From NCBI RefSeq assembly GCF_018917525.1, contig NZ_JAHLOS010000009.1, positions 1-64,000 on the forward strand: a DNA stretch of 64,000 nucleotides, given 5' to 3'. Source of the stretch: Enterococcus raffinosus. GTDB lineage: Bacteria; Bacillota; Bacilli; Lactobacillales; Enterococcaceae. The translations under genes and the position numbers were made by a program. Under the pieces are notes generated by a model that had not been told where the DNA came from, ran no database searches, and worked only from the letters and a program-made list of their open reading frames with translations. Below, piece by piece: positions 48,345 to 57,711 of this stretch (positions are counted from its first letter, which is position 1; each line of letters begins with the position of its first letter).

Positions 48345-49994
48345 TTAACCTGTTTTTTTGAAAAAATGATGAAGACATCCTAAGAGTGTTGCAAACCAGC
48401 TGAAGCCGCAAGCAGCAAAAAATACATAGCTGTAGTTCGGCGGATCATAGTGAATACGAACCGTATTTTTTCCGCTTTTTTGCTTGATGGTTGGTACGCC
48501 AATATTCGTTAAAGCAGTCGGGGTAATCTCTCGACCATTTTCAACTATTTTTGTATTTTGATAAACGACGATCGGCAATTGAACTGTCCCAGCTTGCTTG
48601 GCTTGCCAGGAGAGCTCCAACTGGTTGTTTTTAACTACCTTAGAAAAGGTTGTTTGATTATTGAGAATCTGTTTTTCATAGCTGACGTATTTATTTTTCG
48701 TATCATTATGATAAATCGGTAAATAATCTGGACTAGATTTTTCTACCGCCTTCAATGCTTTCGCTAAATCCGTTGAATAAAAGCTTTTTCGCGCCGCAGC
48801 TTCAGAAACACGGACAAACGTATGCTTACTCTCTAAAGAGTGACTGTTCCATTGATTCAACTCATGGGTGAGCAGCTGCAGATTTTGTCCGATGCTGAAC
48901 ACACTTAGAAAAAGCAATCCCCAAAAAAGGAATTTCTTCCCAGCTAAATCGTGAATTAAGGACGCGATAAAGAATAAAAACAAAACCGTAAATGGTGCAA
49001 AAAAACGAAAAGGGAATTGGATCAACGTGATCAACGGTACTCGGTGCGCAACCAACCAATCCCACGGAATAAGGCTCGTGGAAAGGAAAAAGAATATCCC
49101 ACTGAAAACCAATAGCTGCTTTGTAAAGCGCTGGATACTACGCCAATAGACCAATCCCAAAAGAAAGAACACAATTAGCAGCAGGCATAAAATTCTAGGG
49201 AAATGCAGCCAATAGGAGCCGCCTAAATCAATGGCCTTTTCACTCATCTCCGGATTAATAAAGGGCATTTTCAATTGATCGCCTGTGTTGATCAAAAATA
49301 AGCTGATCCAAACATTGATGGATAAACAGACATATAAGCCGATCGTTTTGGCAAGATCAACTAATGCGTTGCCCCAACGTTTTCGTGCATAAGCAATAAA
49401 AAACGGCGCATAGATCAGTCCCAGCATCATTGCTGTTAGGATATGAATCTGGGTCATCAGTGCCATGCTTAAAGCCATTTTGACCACTGGAAAATGGTCA
49501 TTTTTCAGATCCACCAGCGGGATCAGACATAGGGGTAAAAGACTCGTTCCCCAGCTCGTAAATCCTTGATTCATGACCCAGTAATTGATACTGTAGGTAG
49601 TCATAAAAATAACTGCTGTTAAAAATGCAGTATTTTCTTTGATTTTGCCATAGGTCAATAATTTGAACAGCGAACAGCCTGCCAACAAATAGACAAGAAA
49701 ATTCGATAACACCTGATAACGAAACCAGCTGCCAGCGAGTAAGACAAGTCCGCCTTGCAAATAAGAAAACAGCGGTCCATACACCGCATTGACGACACGA
49801 CCAGATTGCTGAAACCCAAAAATAGAAATGAAATAACTGAAATTTCCGGTTTTAAGTTGTTCCGCGGTCTCATAAAAACGATTGTAATGAAACAATGCGT
49901 CCGCTCCCAAAATCATTTTCTGGGTCCAGAGCTGCGGAACGACAAAAAGTCCAGCAATTAAAAGAATAAACAAATAATAACGATAACGTTTCAT
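48345..49994 (-). CDS. Large polytopic membrane protein, YfhO/GT-C-like
   Basis: 549 residues. An N-terminal membrane segment, a loop with DALFHYNRFYE (about residue 32, an acidic first-loop motif as in GT-C glycosyltransferases), ten or more further helices, an extracytoplasmic domain (about 380-515) and a last helix. This resembles YfhO-type or 6-pyruvoyl-tetrahydropterin synthase-related membrane proteins thought to glycosylate wall polymers. Ribosome-binding site CGGAGG. Substrate unknown. Confidence 0.75.
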   Translation of the reverse strand: MKRYRYYLFILLIAGLFVVPQLWTQKMILGADALFHYNRFYETAEQLKTGNFSYFISIFGFQQSGRVVNAVYGPLFSYLQGGLVLLAGSWFRYQVLSNFLVYLLAGCSLFKLLTYGKIKENTAFLTAVIFMTTYSINYWVMNQGFTSWGTSLLPLCLIPLVDLKNDHFPVVKMALSMALMTQIHILTAMMLGLIYAPFFIAYARKRWGNALVDLAKTIGLYVCLSINVWISLFLINTGDQLKMPFINPEMSEKAIDLGGSYWLHFPRILCLLLIVFFLLGLVYWRSIQRFTKQLLVFSGIFFFLSTSLIPWDWLVAHRVPLITLIQFPFRFFAPFTVLFLFFIASLIHDLAGKKFLFWGLLFLSVFSIGQNLQLLTHELNQWNSHSLESKHTFVRVSEAAARKSFYSTDLAKALKAVEKSSPDYLPIYHNDTKNKYVSYEKQILNNQTTFSKVVKNNQLELSWQAKQAGTVQLPIVVYQNTKIVENGREITPTALTNIGVPTIKQKSGKNTVRIHYDPPNYSYVFFAACGFSWFATLLGCLHHFFKKTG

Positions 49995-50259
49995 AAACTG
50001 CCTCCGATTATACTCTCGATCATTACAAACTCCACTCTATCCCATTTGAAAAAGAAAAAGAAATAAAACGCCTATTTCTCATTTGAAAATAGAGTGTAAA
50101 ATATCTCCGAGAAAGAATGTTTAATACGAGTTCTCATTCTTTACTTCTTGATGACAGTTTAGGCATCAAAAAGCAATAGACAGCTACAAATTGTTAAACA
50201 GTTATTAAACAAGATCGAAACTATTCGTTAATGGAAGCCTCTCTTAATAATTAAAATAG

Positions 50260-50291
50260 AAAAAAAGCCTATTCCCTATTCGGAAATAGAC
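50260..50291 (-). terminator. Terminator overlapping the MFS stop codon
   Basis: GTCTATTTCC pairs with GGGAATAGGC (GU pairs allowed), followed by seven T on the minus strand. Confidence 0.82.
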
Positions 50292-51505
50292 GTTTCTATT
50301 TTTCCAGTTTTCTGTACTGATGACCAAACAATTAATGTGCCGGCTAGTGAAATCAACGCGCCGATCAACAGCATCGCTGATACCGATAGGAAGCTTAGGA
50401 TTTGCCCGCCGACAAAAGCTCCAATGATTCCGCCAATCGAATTGGCAGTCGCCATCAGCGTTTGTCCTTTGACTAAATCCTTTTGCGGAATGATCTGATT
50501 CGTGTAATAAACTGAAGCCATCGTATGCATCGCAAAGCCAAGCATCTGAAGACTTTGCCCCACATTAATCAGAAAAATATTTCCTGCAAACAAGACCAGC
50601 AGCGCTTTAACAGAAAAGAAGAAGGCGGCAAAGCGCATCAGAGAATGAACCTTGAAACGTCGCAATAGCCATGAAAAGAAAAACATGGTGGGCAGCTCAC
50701 TCAACGCTGCAATCGATAGGGACGATCCGACATTGGATTCCGTTCCACCTAAGGGCTGAACGATTTGATACATATAGCTGTTGGTAATCGTATGGAAAAC
50801 AAACAGCAAGGATACCCCGACGAGTAACACCATAAAGCGCTTATACTTTTTCGCAAATTCCAGTAAGCCGATGGGTTCCCCCGCGTGCGTCTCCTGAAGA
50901 TGCTCTGGCATAATCGACTCTGAATATTTCCCGCCATCCTTGCGCGTATCAATCGATAATGTTACCAGCGCAAAGAAAAGAAAAATCCCGATTAAAAGAA
51001 ATAGAATAATCGTCGCAGAAAACCACTCAATCAAAACTCCAGTAATTGCTGCCGCAACCGCAAAGGCCAAGGAGCCCATTCCCCGCGCCACACCAAAATT
51101 CAAGGCATAACCGCGGCTGATAAAGAAGGTGCCGATAGCAATCGTCAATGGTTGCAAAAGCACCAAGCAGGTATAAAGCAAGATGTAAACAAAGGCGACA
51201 ATCAAAAAGGCTTTTGGTAACACCAGTAATATGCCCGAAAACAGGACCAGCAGCAGTGCCATCCCCGCCGCCAATTGCGACAAACGAATCCGAGTCATTC
51301 GATCAGCAAAGGATGCCAAGAATGGTTGAAGAACGGTGGCAACTAGATTCGCTAGCGACAAAACCGTCCCAATCTGACCATTCGTGAAATCACGGGACAG
51401 CAAGAACACCGAAGTAAAGGTTCCCAGCACTGAATACCCCATCCAATAAGGAACCTGCATACTGACATATTGTAGATTCAATTTGAGCTGATTCGACTTT
51501 TCCAT
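50276..51505 (-). CDS. MFS transporter, LacY/nucleoside-permease-like
   Basis: About 409 residues with twelve membrane helices, beginning LQYVSMQVPYWMGYSVLGTF. It is of the MFS_1-like/oligosaccharide-proton symporter type (FADRMTRIRLSQLAAG in the first loop). Start MEKSNQL is fixed by AGGAGGAG; a longer frame has no ribosome-binding site. Monocistronic. Substrate not predictable. Confidence 0.82.
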   Translation of the reverse strand: MEKSNQLKLNLQYVSMQVPYWMGYSVLGTFTSVFLLSRDFTNGQIGTVLSLANLVATVLQPFLASFADRMTRIRLSQLAAGMALLLVLFSGILLVLPKAFLIVAFVYILLYTCLVLLQPLTIAIGTFFISRGYALNFGVARGMGSLAFAVAAAITGVLIEWFSATIILFLLIGIFLFFALVTLSIDTRKDGGKYSESIMPEHLQETHAGEPIGLLEFAKKYKRFMVLLVGVSLLFVFHTITNSYMYQIVQPLGGTESNVGSSLSIAALSELPTMFFFSWLLRRFKVHSLMRFAAFFFSVKALLVLFAGNIFLINVGQSLQMLGFAMHTMASVYYTNQIIPQKDLVKGQTLMATANSIGGIIGAFVGGQILSFLSVSAMLLIGALISLAGTLIVWSSVQKTGKIETSISE

Positions 51506-51640
51506 AACTCCTCCTAAAAAATATCGTTCACTCATTATACCTGATATTAATACTGACAGCTATCTCACCCATAGCAGTTTTTCGCCTAAAAACGGGAAAA
51601 TAAAAATCAGGGCACAAGTTTCCTTATCCCCTGACCAATA

Positions 51641-52297
51641 CTAATTTTTCGCTTTTTTGTAGCACAGACTGCCGATCCATTGAACAAGCTGGACAAAAAC
51701 AATTAGCAGAACCACCGTACTATACATAATCGTATTATCGAAATTTTGATAGCCGTAGGTGATTGCTACAGCGCCCAGACCACCTGCGCCAACCGTGCCA
51801 GCCATCGCGGTATAGCCTAAAACGGAGATAATCGCCAAGGTCAAGCTTGAGATCATGCTAGGAAATGCCTCTACCAGCATCACCTTGAAAATAATCTGCA
51901 TATGGGTCGCGCCAATCGATTTTGCCGCATCTAACGTATACGGATTAATCTCCAATAGATTATTTTCAAACAGCCGTGCCACATAAGGCGTCATCGCAAA
52001 CGTCAAAGGCACGATCGCCGCTGAGGTCCCGATGGTTGTCCCTACGATTGCTCGAGTGAACGGCATAAGCGCGACCATCAAAATAATAAATGGAAACGAA
52101 CGAATAATGTTCACGATAAAATCCAGCAGGCGATAAGCTTTCGCGTTAGGCGCTAAGCCCTTTTTATTGGTGATCACTAGAACAACCGCCAAAGCGAAGC
52201 CGATAATCGTCGCAATCAATGAAGAGACCAGTACCATGATGAGTGTACTGATTAAATTAGGCAACAACACCTGCGTGATCAAGACCGAATTACTCAC
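51641..52297 (-). CDS. metI: Methionine ABC transporter permease
   Basis: 218-residue inner membrane subunit, five helices, with the EAA-like loop LDAAKSIGATHMQIIFKVMLVEAFP that couples to the ATPase. GTG start overlapping the metN end by eight bases. Forms the D-/L-methionine importer with metN and metQ. Confidence 0.94.
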   Translation of the reverse strand: MSNSVLITQVLLPNLISTLIMVLVSSLIATIIGFALAVVLVITNKKGLAPNAKAYRLLDFIVNIIRSFPFIILMVALMPFTRAIVGTTIGTSAAIVPLTFAMTPYVARLFENNLLEINPYTLDAAKSIGATHMQIIFKVMLVEAFPSMISSLTLAIISVLGYTAMAGTVGAGGLGAVAITYGYQNFDNTIMYSTVVLLIVFVQLVQWIGSLCYKKAKN

Positions 52298-53264
52298 CGC
52301 TCCTCACCTCCTGACAGCTGAAATGCCCTTGAGCCGCAAGCCTCAATAGCTTCTCTACATCTTTATCAGGGACTGATAACAACAGTGTCGTCAAGGTCTC
52401 TGCTTTAAATTGTTCTGTCGTGGCCTTTAATAAATGCGGAGTCTCTATCTCTGCTTGTCGCAGCAAGGCAAAAAGATCCTCCTCCAAAGGCGTTACAAGA
52501 TTTACTAAACGATGGTTCGACTTCAATTTTTCAAAATTCGTCTGCTGCTCTCCCGTGATTGTTTGCAGCACCTCAGAATTATTCAGAAAGACTTGCTGAA
52601 CCGTGTCTTCTTCTACAATCTTTCCCTGCTGTAAAATGGCGACCCGATCACAAATCTTTTTCACGACCTCCATTTGATGCGTCACAACGACGACGGTTAG
52701 TCCCATTTTCTGATTCAATTTCAGCAGCAGATCCAAAATGCCATTGGTGATATTCGGATCAAGAGCAGAAGTTGCCTCATCACAAAGCAGAATCTCAGGA
52801 TTCATGGTCAAGGCACGGGCAATCGCCGCACGCTGCTTCTGCCCGCCAGATAATTGCAGCGGCTTCATCTGTGCCTTATCCGCAATCCCCACTTCTGCCA
52901 GCAACTCTTCTACTCGCGCTTTGATCGCTTCCTTAGAGTAGCCGCTGCATTCCAATGGCAACGCGACGTTCTTATAAATCGTTTTTTGTTCGATCAAGGA
53001 ATTCCCCTGAAAGATCATCCCGATCTTTTTCTTCATTTCTCGCAGTTGTTTTTCTGATAAATGTTCCAATGTCTGTGTTCCAATGCGGATACTGCCGGAT
53101 TGACTTTGCTCCAAACCATTGATACAACGCAGCAGAGTTGATTTCCCCGCTCCACTGATTCCTAAAATTCCCATGATGGAACCCGCGGGAATCGTTAGCG
53201 AAATATCCTTTAGAATAGCCTGCTTGCCATAACTTTTATTAACCTGATCGATGACTATCTCCAT
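52290..53264 (-). CDS. metN: Methionine ABC transporter ATPase
   Basis: 324 residues: Walker A GISGAGKST (about residue 38), signature LSGGQKQR, Walker B ILLCDEATSALD, and a C-terminal NIL regulatory domain (about 250-320) that binds methionine and inhibits transport. Weak ribosome-binding site; 11 bases after the DUF169 gene. Confidence 0.95.
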   Translation of the reverse strand: MEIVIDQVNKSYGKQAILKDISLTIPAGSIMGILGISGAGKSTLLRCINGLEQSQSGSIRIGTQTLEHLSEKQLREMKKKIGMIFQGNSLIEQKTIYKNVALPLECSGYSKEAIKARVEELLAEVGIADKAQMKPLQLSGGQKQRAAIARALTMNPEILLCDEATSALDPNITNGILDLLLKLNQKMGLTVVVVTHQMEVVKKICDRVAILQQGKIVEEDTVQQVFLNNSEVLQTITGEQQTNFEKLKSNHRLVNLVTPLEEDLFALLRQAEIETPHLLKATTEQFKAETLTTLLLSVPDKDVEKLLRLAAQGHFSCQEVRSGE

Positions 53265-53275
53265 CTACTCAACAC

Positions 53276-54076
53276 CTAACGTTTCACGCCCTGGTAAGCG
53301 CCTCTAAAATAATTGTCTCGCTTGCGAACATCATAGAAATCCGGGACCTCATCCGCCGCAAGTTTTTTAATAATTTTGCGTTTCTTTTCTAACAGCTCCA
53401 TTGGATTCAGTGTTTTTTCAAGTCCTTCGATCATGCTTTCGAATTTCTCATAAGGAATCCCGACGCACAATTCTTCGTCTTTCCAACGCGCGACATAACG
53501 CGTCCCCGAGCACATCATCGAAATATTGATCAGCCCTGTTTCGTAAGGATACGAAGTCCCTTCCTGACAAATCGCCTGCATCCCGGTCATCTTGATGTTC
53601 TTCGCCTGTCCATTAAAATAGGCGTTGCCCTGCAAGATTCGCATTGCATTAAATGGCGTAGTAATCATCAAAATAACATCTGGTGCACTTTGCCATGCTT
53701 CAATAGGTTCGATCGCGATACCAAAAGAAGGCTCTCGACAATAAACCATATCATCCGCGATTTCTTTGCTAGTCTCAATGTCCTTATAAACACCCATGTT
53801 GGCATGCTTTTGACCACTGGCACTGTAGTCATCATTTTCGATCAGTCCTAACGCCACCGCGGAGGCCGGGCAGCCAAAATTATCGATGGTCAGCTTTACA
53901 CTGACACCCTCAGTCGCTTGCTGAATCGAACGGCAATAAGGAATCAATTTATTGGTTGAAGGCGCATCATAGGCTTCAAAGTCCGCTTGCGTTCGGAGAA
54001 AACTGACCCCCACAACCTTGCGCTCCAGATCCAATAAATAATTCAATCGCTGCTCCAGCTCTTGGAATTTACTCAT
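53276..54076 (-). CDS. DUF169 domain protein in the met operon
   Basis: 266-residue soluble protein with the DUF169 cysteine motifs FGCPASAVALGL, YCREPS and MMCSGTRYVAR, which could hold a metal or cofactor. Its ATG overlaps the metQ stop by eight bases, so translation is coupled. Insertion between metQ and metN implies a role in methionine or sulfur metabolism, but the function of the family is unknown to me. Confidence 0.82.
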   Translation of the reverse strand: MSKFQELEQRLNYLLDLERKVVGVSFLRTQADFEAYDAPSTNKLIPYCRSIQQATEGVSVKLTIDNFGCPASAVALGLIENDDYSASGQKHANMGVYKDIETSKEIADDMVYCREPSFGIAIEPIEAWQSAPDVILMITTPFNAMRILQGNAYFNGQAKNIKMTGMQAICQEGTSYPYETGLINISMMCSGTRYVARWKDEELCVGIPYEKFESMIEGLEKTLNPMELLEKKRKIIKKLAADEVPDFYDVRKRDNYFRGAYQGVKR

Positions 54077-54881
54077 AGAAAGTAAACACTCCCTTGAAAT
54101 GATCATTGATCCCTTTTTTGCTTTCTTCTGTTGTAAAGGAATCATTAATCGCCTTCGCCCAATCAGTGTCTTTATTTTCCTTCTTAACAATCAAGCTGAT
54201 CGGGAAATCCTTCGCATGCTGATCACGAATCAAGTAATCCTTGTAATCCTCACCTGAGTTAAACATAAAGGTAAAGAAGCAGGTCGCTGCAACTAAATCC
54301 TCTAAGCTGCGAACCGTTTGCGCCTGTTCTATTTCTACAAATTTAAAATTTTTCGGATTATCAACGATATCCAACGCCGTATAGCCTGATTTCTTCTCGT
54401 CACTCAATTTGATCAAACCTGCGGCCTGCATCATCAACAACGAGTTATCACGATTCATCGCGTCATTCATAATGGCAATCTGAGCCCCCTCAGGTAAGTC
54501 CTCAATCTTGTCATATTTACTTGAATACAAGCCGATCCCTGTATAATAAACATGCGGCTTCATCATTGCCAGATCGCCGCCCTTCTGATCATTAAAGGAC
54601 TTCATGAAAGGCTCATGCTGCGCAAACGACGCGTCTACATTGCCATCTTGAACCGCCTGCAGTGCTTCAATATTATTTGAAAATACTACAAATTCAGGCT
54701 TGTAGCCTTCTGCTTCCATTGATTTTTTCGCCGCCTTCAACGAGTTCTCAGATACTTGGTTACAGGCAATTTTAATATCTTTTTTCTCTTCTTTTTCCGT
54801 TGCCGCTTCCTTCTTCGATCCGCACGCTCCTAATACCAAAACTGCTGCTAACATCGCTAAACCAATCTTAAACTTTTTCAT
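54069..54881 (-). CDS. metQ: Methionine-binding lipoprotein
   Basis: About 270 residues, NlpA/MetQ family. Lipoprotein signal peptide ending in lipobox LVLGAC (Cys about 20), then a periplasmic-binding fold with QHEPFMKSFN and MNDAMNRDNSLLMM motifs that line the methionine pocket. Start MKKFKIGLAM is set by AAGGGGA; an in-frame upstream extension is unlikely. First gene of the operon. Confidence 0.94.
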   Translation of the reverse strand: MKKFKIGLAMLAAVLVLGACGSKKEAATEKEEKKDIKIACNQVSENSLKAAKKSMEAEGYKPEFVVFSNNIEALQAVQDGNVDASFAQHEPFMKSFNDQKGGDLAMMKPHVYYTGIGLYSSKYDKIEDLPEGAQIAIMNDAMNRDNSLLMMQAAGLIKLSDEKKSGYTALDIVDNPKNFKFVEIEQAQTVRSLEDLVAATCFFTFMFNSGEDYKDYLIRDQHAKDFPISLIVKKENKDTDWAKAINDSFTTEESKKGINDHFKGVFTFYE

Positions 54882-55008
54882 CGTCATTCCCCTTATCGTT
54901 TTTTTATTAAAATCATCACATGTGTGTGAGCGCACAAAAAAGAAACATACTCAATTGTATGCTCCTCCGATCAGCAGAAATAAACGTGAAAATCACGCCG
55001 CAAAGAAA

Positions 55009-55102
55009 GGAGGGAAATCTTGTTTACTCACTAACTTAGAGACTCTAAGTTCATTTCTTGCTCAAACTCATAGTCGATAAATAAACAAAATTTCCACCTC
55101 CC
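55009..55102 (-). ncRNA. Structured leader of the met operon
   Basis: Within an untranslated region of roughly 250 bases, GGGAGGTGGAAATTTTGTTTA pairs with TAAACAAGATTTCCCTCC over about 18 bp (one bulge, one GU). The loop contains a perfect 9-bp palindrome (AACTTAGAG, one base, CTCTAAGTT). The 5' arm holds a ribosome-binding site for a six-codon TTG-started peptide. Smaller hairpins follow. I see no S-box, SMK-box or T-box consensus. Could be a novel cis-regulatory RNA. Confidence 0.5.
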
Positions 55103-55183
55103 AAAAATTATAAGCGTTATCATAAAGAGTATATCCGAAAGAGAAACACTTCACAATAACTCTTCCAAAAAAAGAACAAACAC

Positions 55184-55214
55184 TAAAAAAACCGAATCCA
55201 AAACTGGACTCGGC
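55184..55214 (-). terminator. Terminator of the 5'-nucleotidase gene
   Basis: CCGAGTCCA pairs with TGGATTCGG around a 4-base loop, then seven T on the minus strand. Confidence 0.92.
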
Positions 55215-55224
55215 TAGTATTCAA

Positions 55225-57711
55225 TTATCTTCGTTTAAAATAAATCAGACCACTTGTACCAAGAACTACCATTCCCAATACGATAAAAATTGGTTGTTTT
55301 TCATCATTCGTCTTTGGATAAACTTTCCGTAGCGTGCCGTCGATCCAGGTCGTACTGCTCGGTGTTTTCGTGCTGACATTAGAAGCCACAATTTTTCCTA
55401 GAACAGTTTTCTCAAAGACGACTTTCCCACCACTTGGACCAGTGACCGTAATCGTCACCTTTTGATCTTTCTTCAAATCCAAGTCTTTGATATCAAGGAT
55501 GACATTTCCTTTTTCATTCGATTTACCTAATGCAAATTTTCCACTCTTCTCAACAGAAACATCAATCGTTGCATCTGCGATCGTTTTCCCAGTCAACTCT
55601 GTGTCGCCTTCGTAAATATTCGCAAATTTCGTAACTTTTTTGATTTGCTCCGTTTCTTTTGCTGCTGCATCGCCTAAAACATCGACTAAGAATTCGCCAC
55701 TACCACCTTTTTCGCCGGTAATAATTAAGTGAACCTGATCGCCTTCAAGTAATCCTAATGCTTGTACATCAAGTTTAAATTCACCATCAGCACCCGATTT
55801 TTGAGGAGCTGCCGTCGCCGCTTGGACTGCCACTGGTTGAACGATGTTAGCCGCAGCCGTTTCCTCAACAGCAACTTCGACTGTCGCATTTGGAATCGTC
55901 TTCCCTGTCAGGTATTGATCCCCTTCATAAAGGTCATCTACTTCCGTTTCATTTTTGATTCGTTCTGTTTCTTCAGCTACAGGATCAGTTGCTTTTGGTA
56001 AGACTTTTACTGTAAAGCTGGCTTCTCCTCCATTGTCTCCAGCAATCGTTACCGTTACCTCTTGATCTTTCTTCAAACCTAGCTGATCAACAGCAATGTT
56101 AATTTTTCCGTCTTTATCCGCAGTGCCTTGTGCCAGTGCACGTGCTTTAACTGGTGTGATTGTTACTTTCCCGTTTGGAATCGTTTGACCAGTTAAAGCC
56201 TTGTCTCCCTCACGGTAGTCGTTAAATGTTGTTTCAGCTTTGATTTTTTCTGTTTCTTCCTTAGCAGGATCAGTTGGTTCAGTTGCTTTTGGTAACACTT
56301 TTACTGTAAAGCTGGCTTCTCCTCCATTGTCTCCAGCAATCGTTACCGTTACCTCTTGATCTTTCTTCAAACCTAGCTGATCAACAGCAACATTGATTTT
56401 TCCGTCTTTATCCGCAGTTCCTTGCGCTAGTGCACGTGCTTTAACTGGTGTGATTGTTACTTTCCCGTTTGGAATCGTTTGACCAGTTAAAGCTTTGTCT
56501 CCCTCACGGTAGTCGTTGAATGTTGTTTCAGCTTTGATTTTTTCCGTTTCTTCTTTTGCGGGATCAACAGCCGCTATCGTTTTGCGTCCTTCGATCGCTG
56601 CCGAAACTTTTTGACCTTTTGCCTCTAAGTCCTCGATGTAACCAATAAAGGTTTCTGTATCAGGATCTAAAGCCCCTGTTAATTTAGCATTCGTGAATTC
56701 AGTGAAACCATCCCCGCCGCCGTATAAGAAATCATTGATGATCAGCTTATAGGTCTTACCAGCTTCAATTGGTATCCCATCTGCTTTTTTCATTTCTTTG
56801 ACGATATATTGATGATCCGTGTCTGTTTCATCCGGATTTTCGATAACCGTATATTTTAACCCTGAAACTTGAAGGAAGTAGCCGCTCCCTCTAGCATCAT
56901 TAGGATCAAACTTAAAGGTTTGCTGGTTCAACACATTCTTGATTTGCTCCCCGGTCATCTCCACGATCTGCATGATATTTCCGAAAGGCTGTACTGCCTG
57001 TGCGGCTCCCCAAGTGATCGAAGCGTCCGACTTCACCTTCAGGTCATCACGAATACCACCATTATTCGTCATAGCGAAATCAACTGGTACACCATTTTTA
57101 TTCGCCATATAGACTTGTGCATCAGTCACAAGGTTACCGACTGGTGATTCACCCATCTCATTCACTGTGCGAGAAATATCTTCTGCTTTGTCAGCCGTCC
57201 CGATTTTTTGCTCCGTTACTTGAGCAACACGCGTGTCCGCATCTGCTACGATTTCTTCTACGACAGTATCCTTCGCCACTCCTTTAGTCGGATCAACAGC
57301 GCTGACCGTTGCCGTTGGTGTCGAAGCAAAATCTTTAGTAGCTGGGTTGTATTCTCCCCGCAAGTCAATATAGCCTTTACCTTGAGAAGTCGACTGAACG
57401 ATCCGTGTACTTCCTACTACGCCATTTGTATAAACATGATTGTGTCCCGCAAAGAACGCATCCACACTGTTGTTTGAATCAGCCCGATTGACTTTGTCCA
57501 TGATCTCAGCAGCTTCTCCACCCACCGTTTCACCTGCTCCTTGCACAGATGGGGTATGCCCAAGAACGACGATCGCGTTTACATCGTCTTCAACAAGTTT
57601 CTTAGAATATTTGACGATTTCTTCAGCTGGATCAGTAAATGTATAATCCTTATGATGTTCTGCTAGTACAAGATTCGGTATTTCAGTAGTTACGATCATC
57701 AATATTTTCAA
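55225..57711 (-). pseudogene. Wall-anchored 5'-nucleotidase, N-terminal half missing
   Basis: 828 open codons. The family (UshA-like) needs an N-terminal metallophosphatase domain; here the frame starts in its last third (VTTEIPNLVLAEHH, LGHTPS, GHNHVY) and lacks signal peptide and the first metal ligands. The 5'-nucleotidase C-terminal domain is complete (about 180-385, NNGGIRDDL, GGGDGF). Four Ig-like repeats follow (about 395-785), the first two nearly identical. The C-terminus has a hydrophobic helix and RR tail after YPKTN, a departure from LPXTG. The apparent start is TTG without a good ribosome-binding site, so expression is doubtful. Confidence 0.82.
55982..56570. repeat. Two near-identical 294-base coding repeats
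   Basis: Two tandem units with a period of 294 bases (98 codons) differ by only a few bases, each coding an Ig-like domain starting EETEKIKAETTFNDYREG. The high DNA identity suggests a recent duplication or a hot spot for unequal crossover. Confidence 0.9.

Noticed and set aside
54936-55140. SAM riboswitch or T-box upstream of metQ
   Set aside because: None of the conserved cores of these classes can be found; kept only as an unclassified structured leader.
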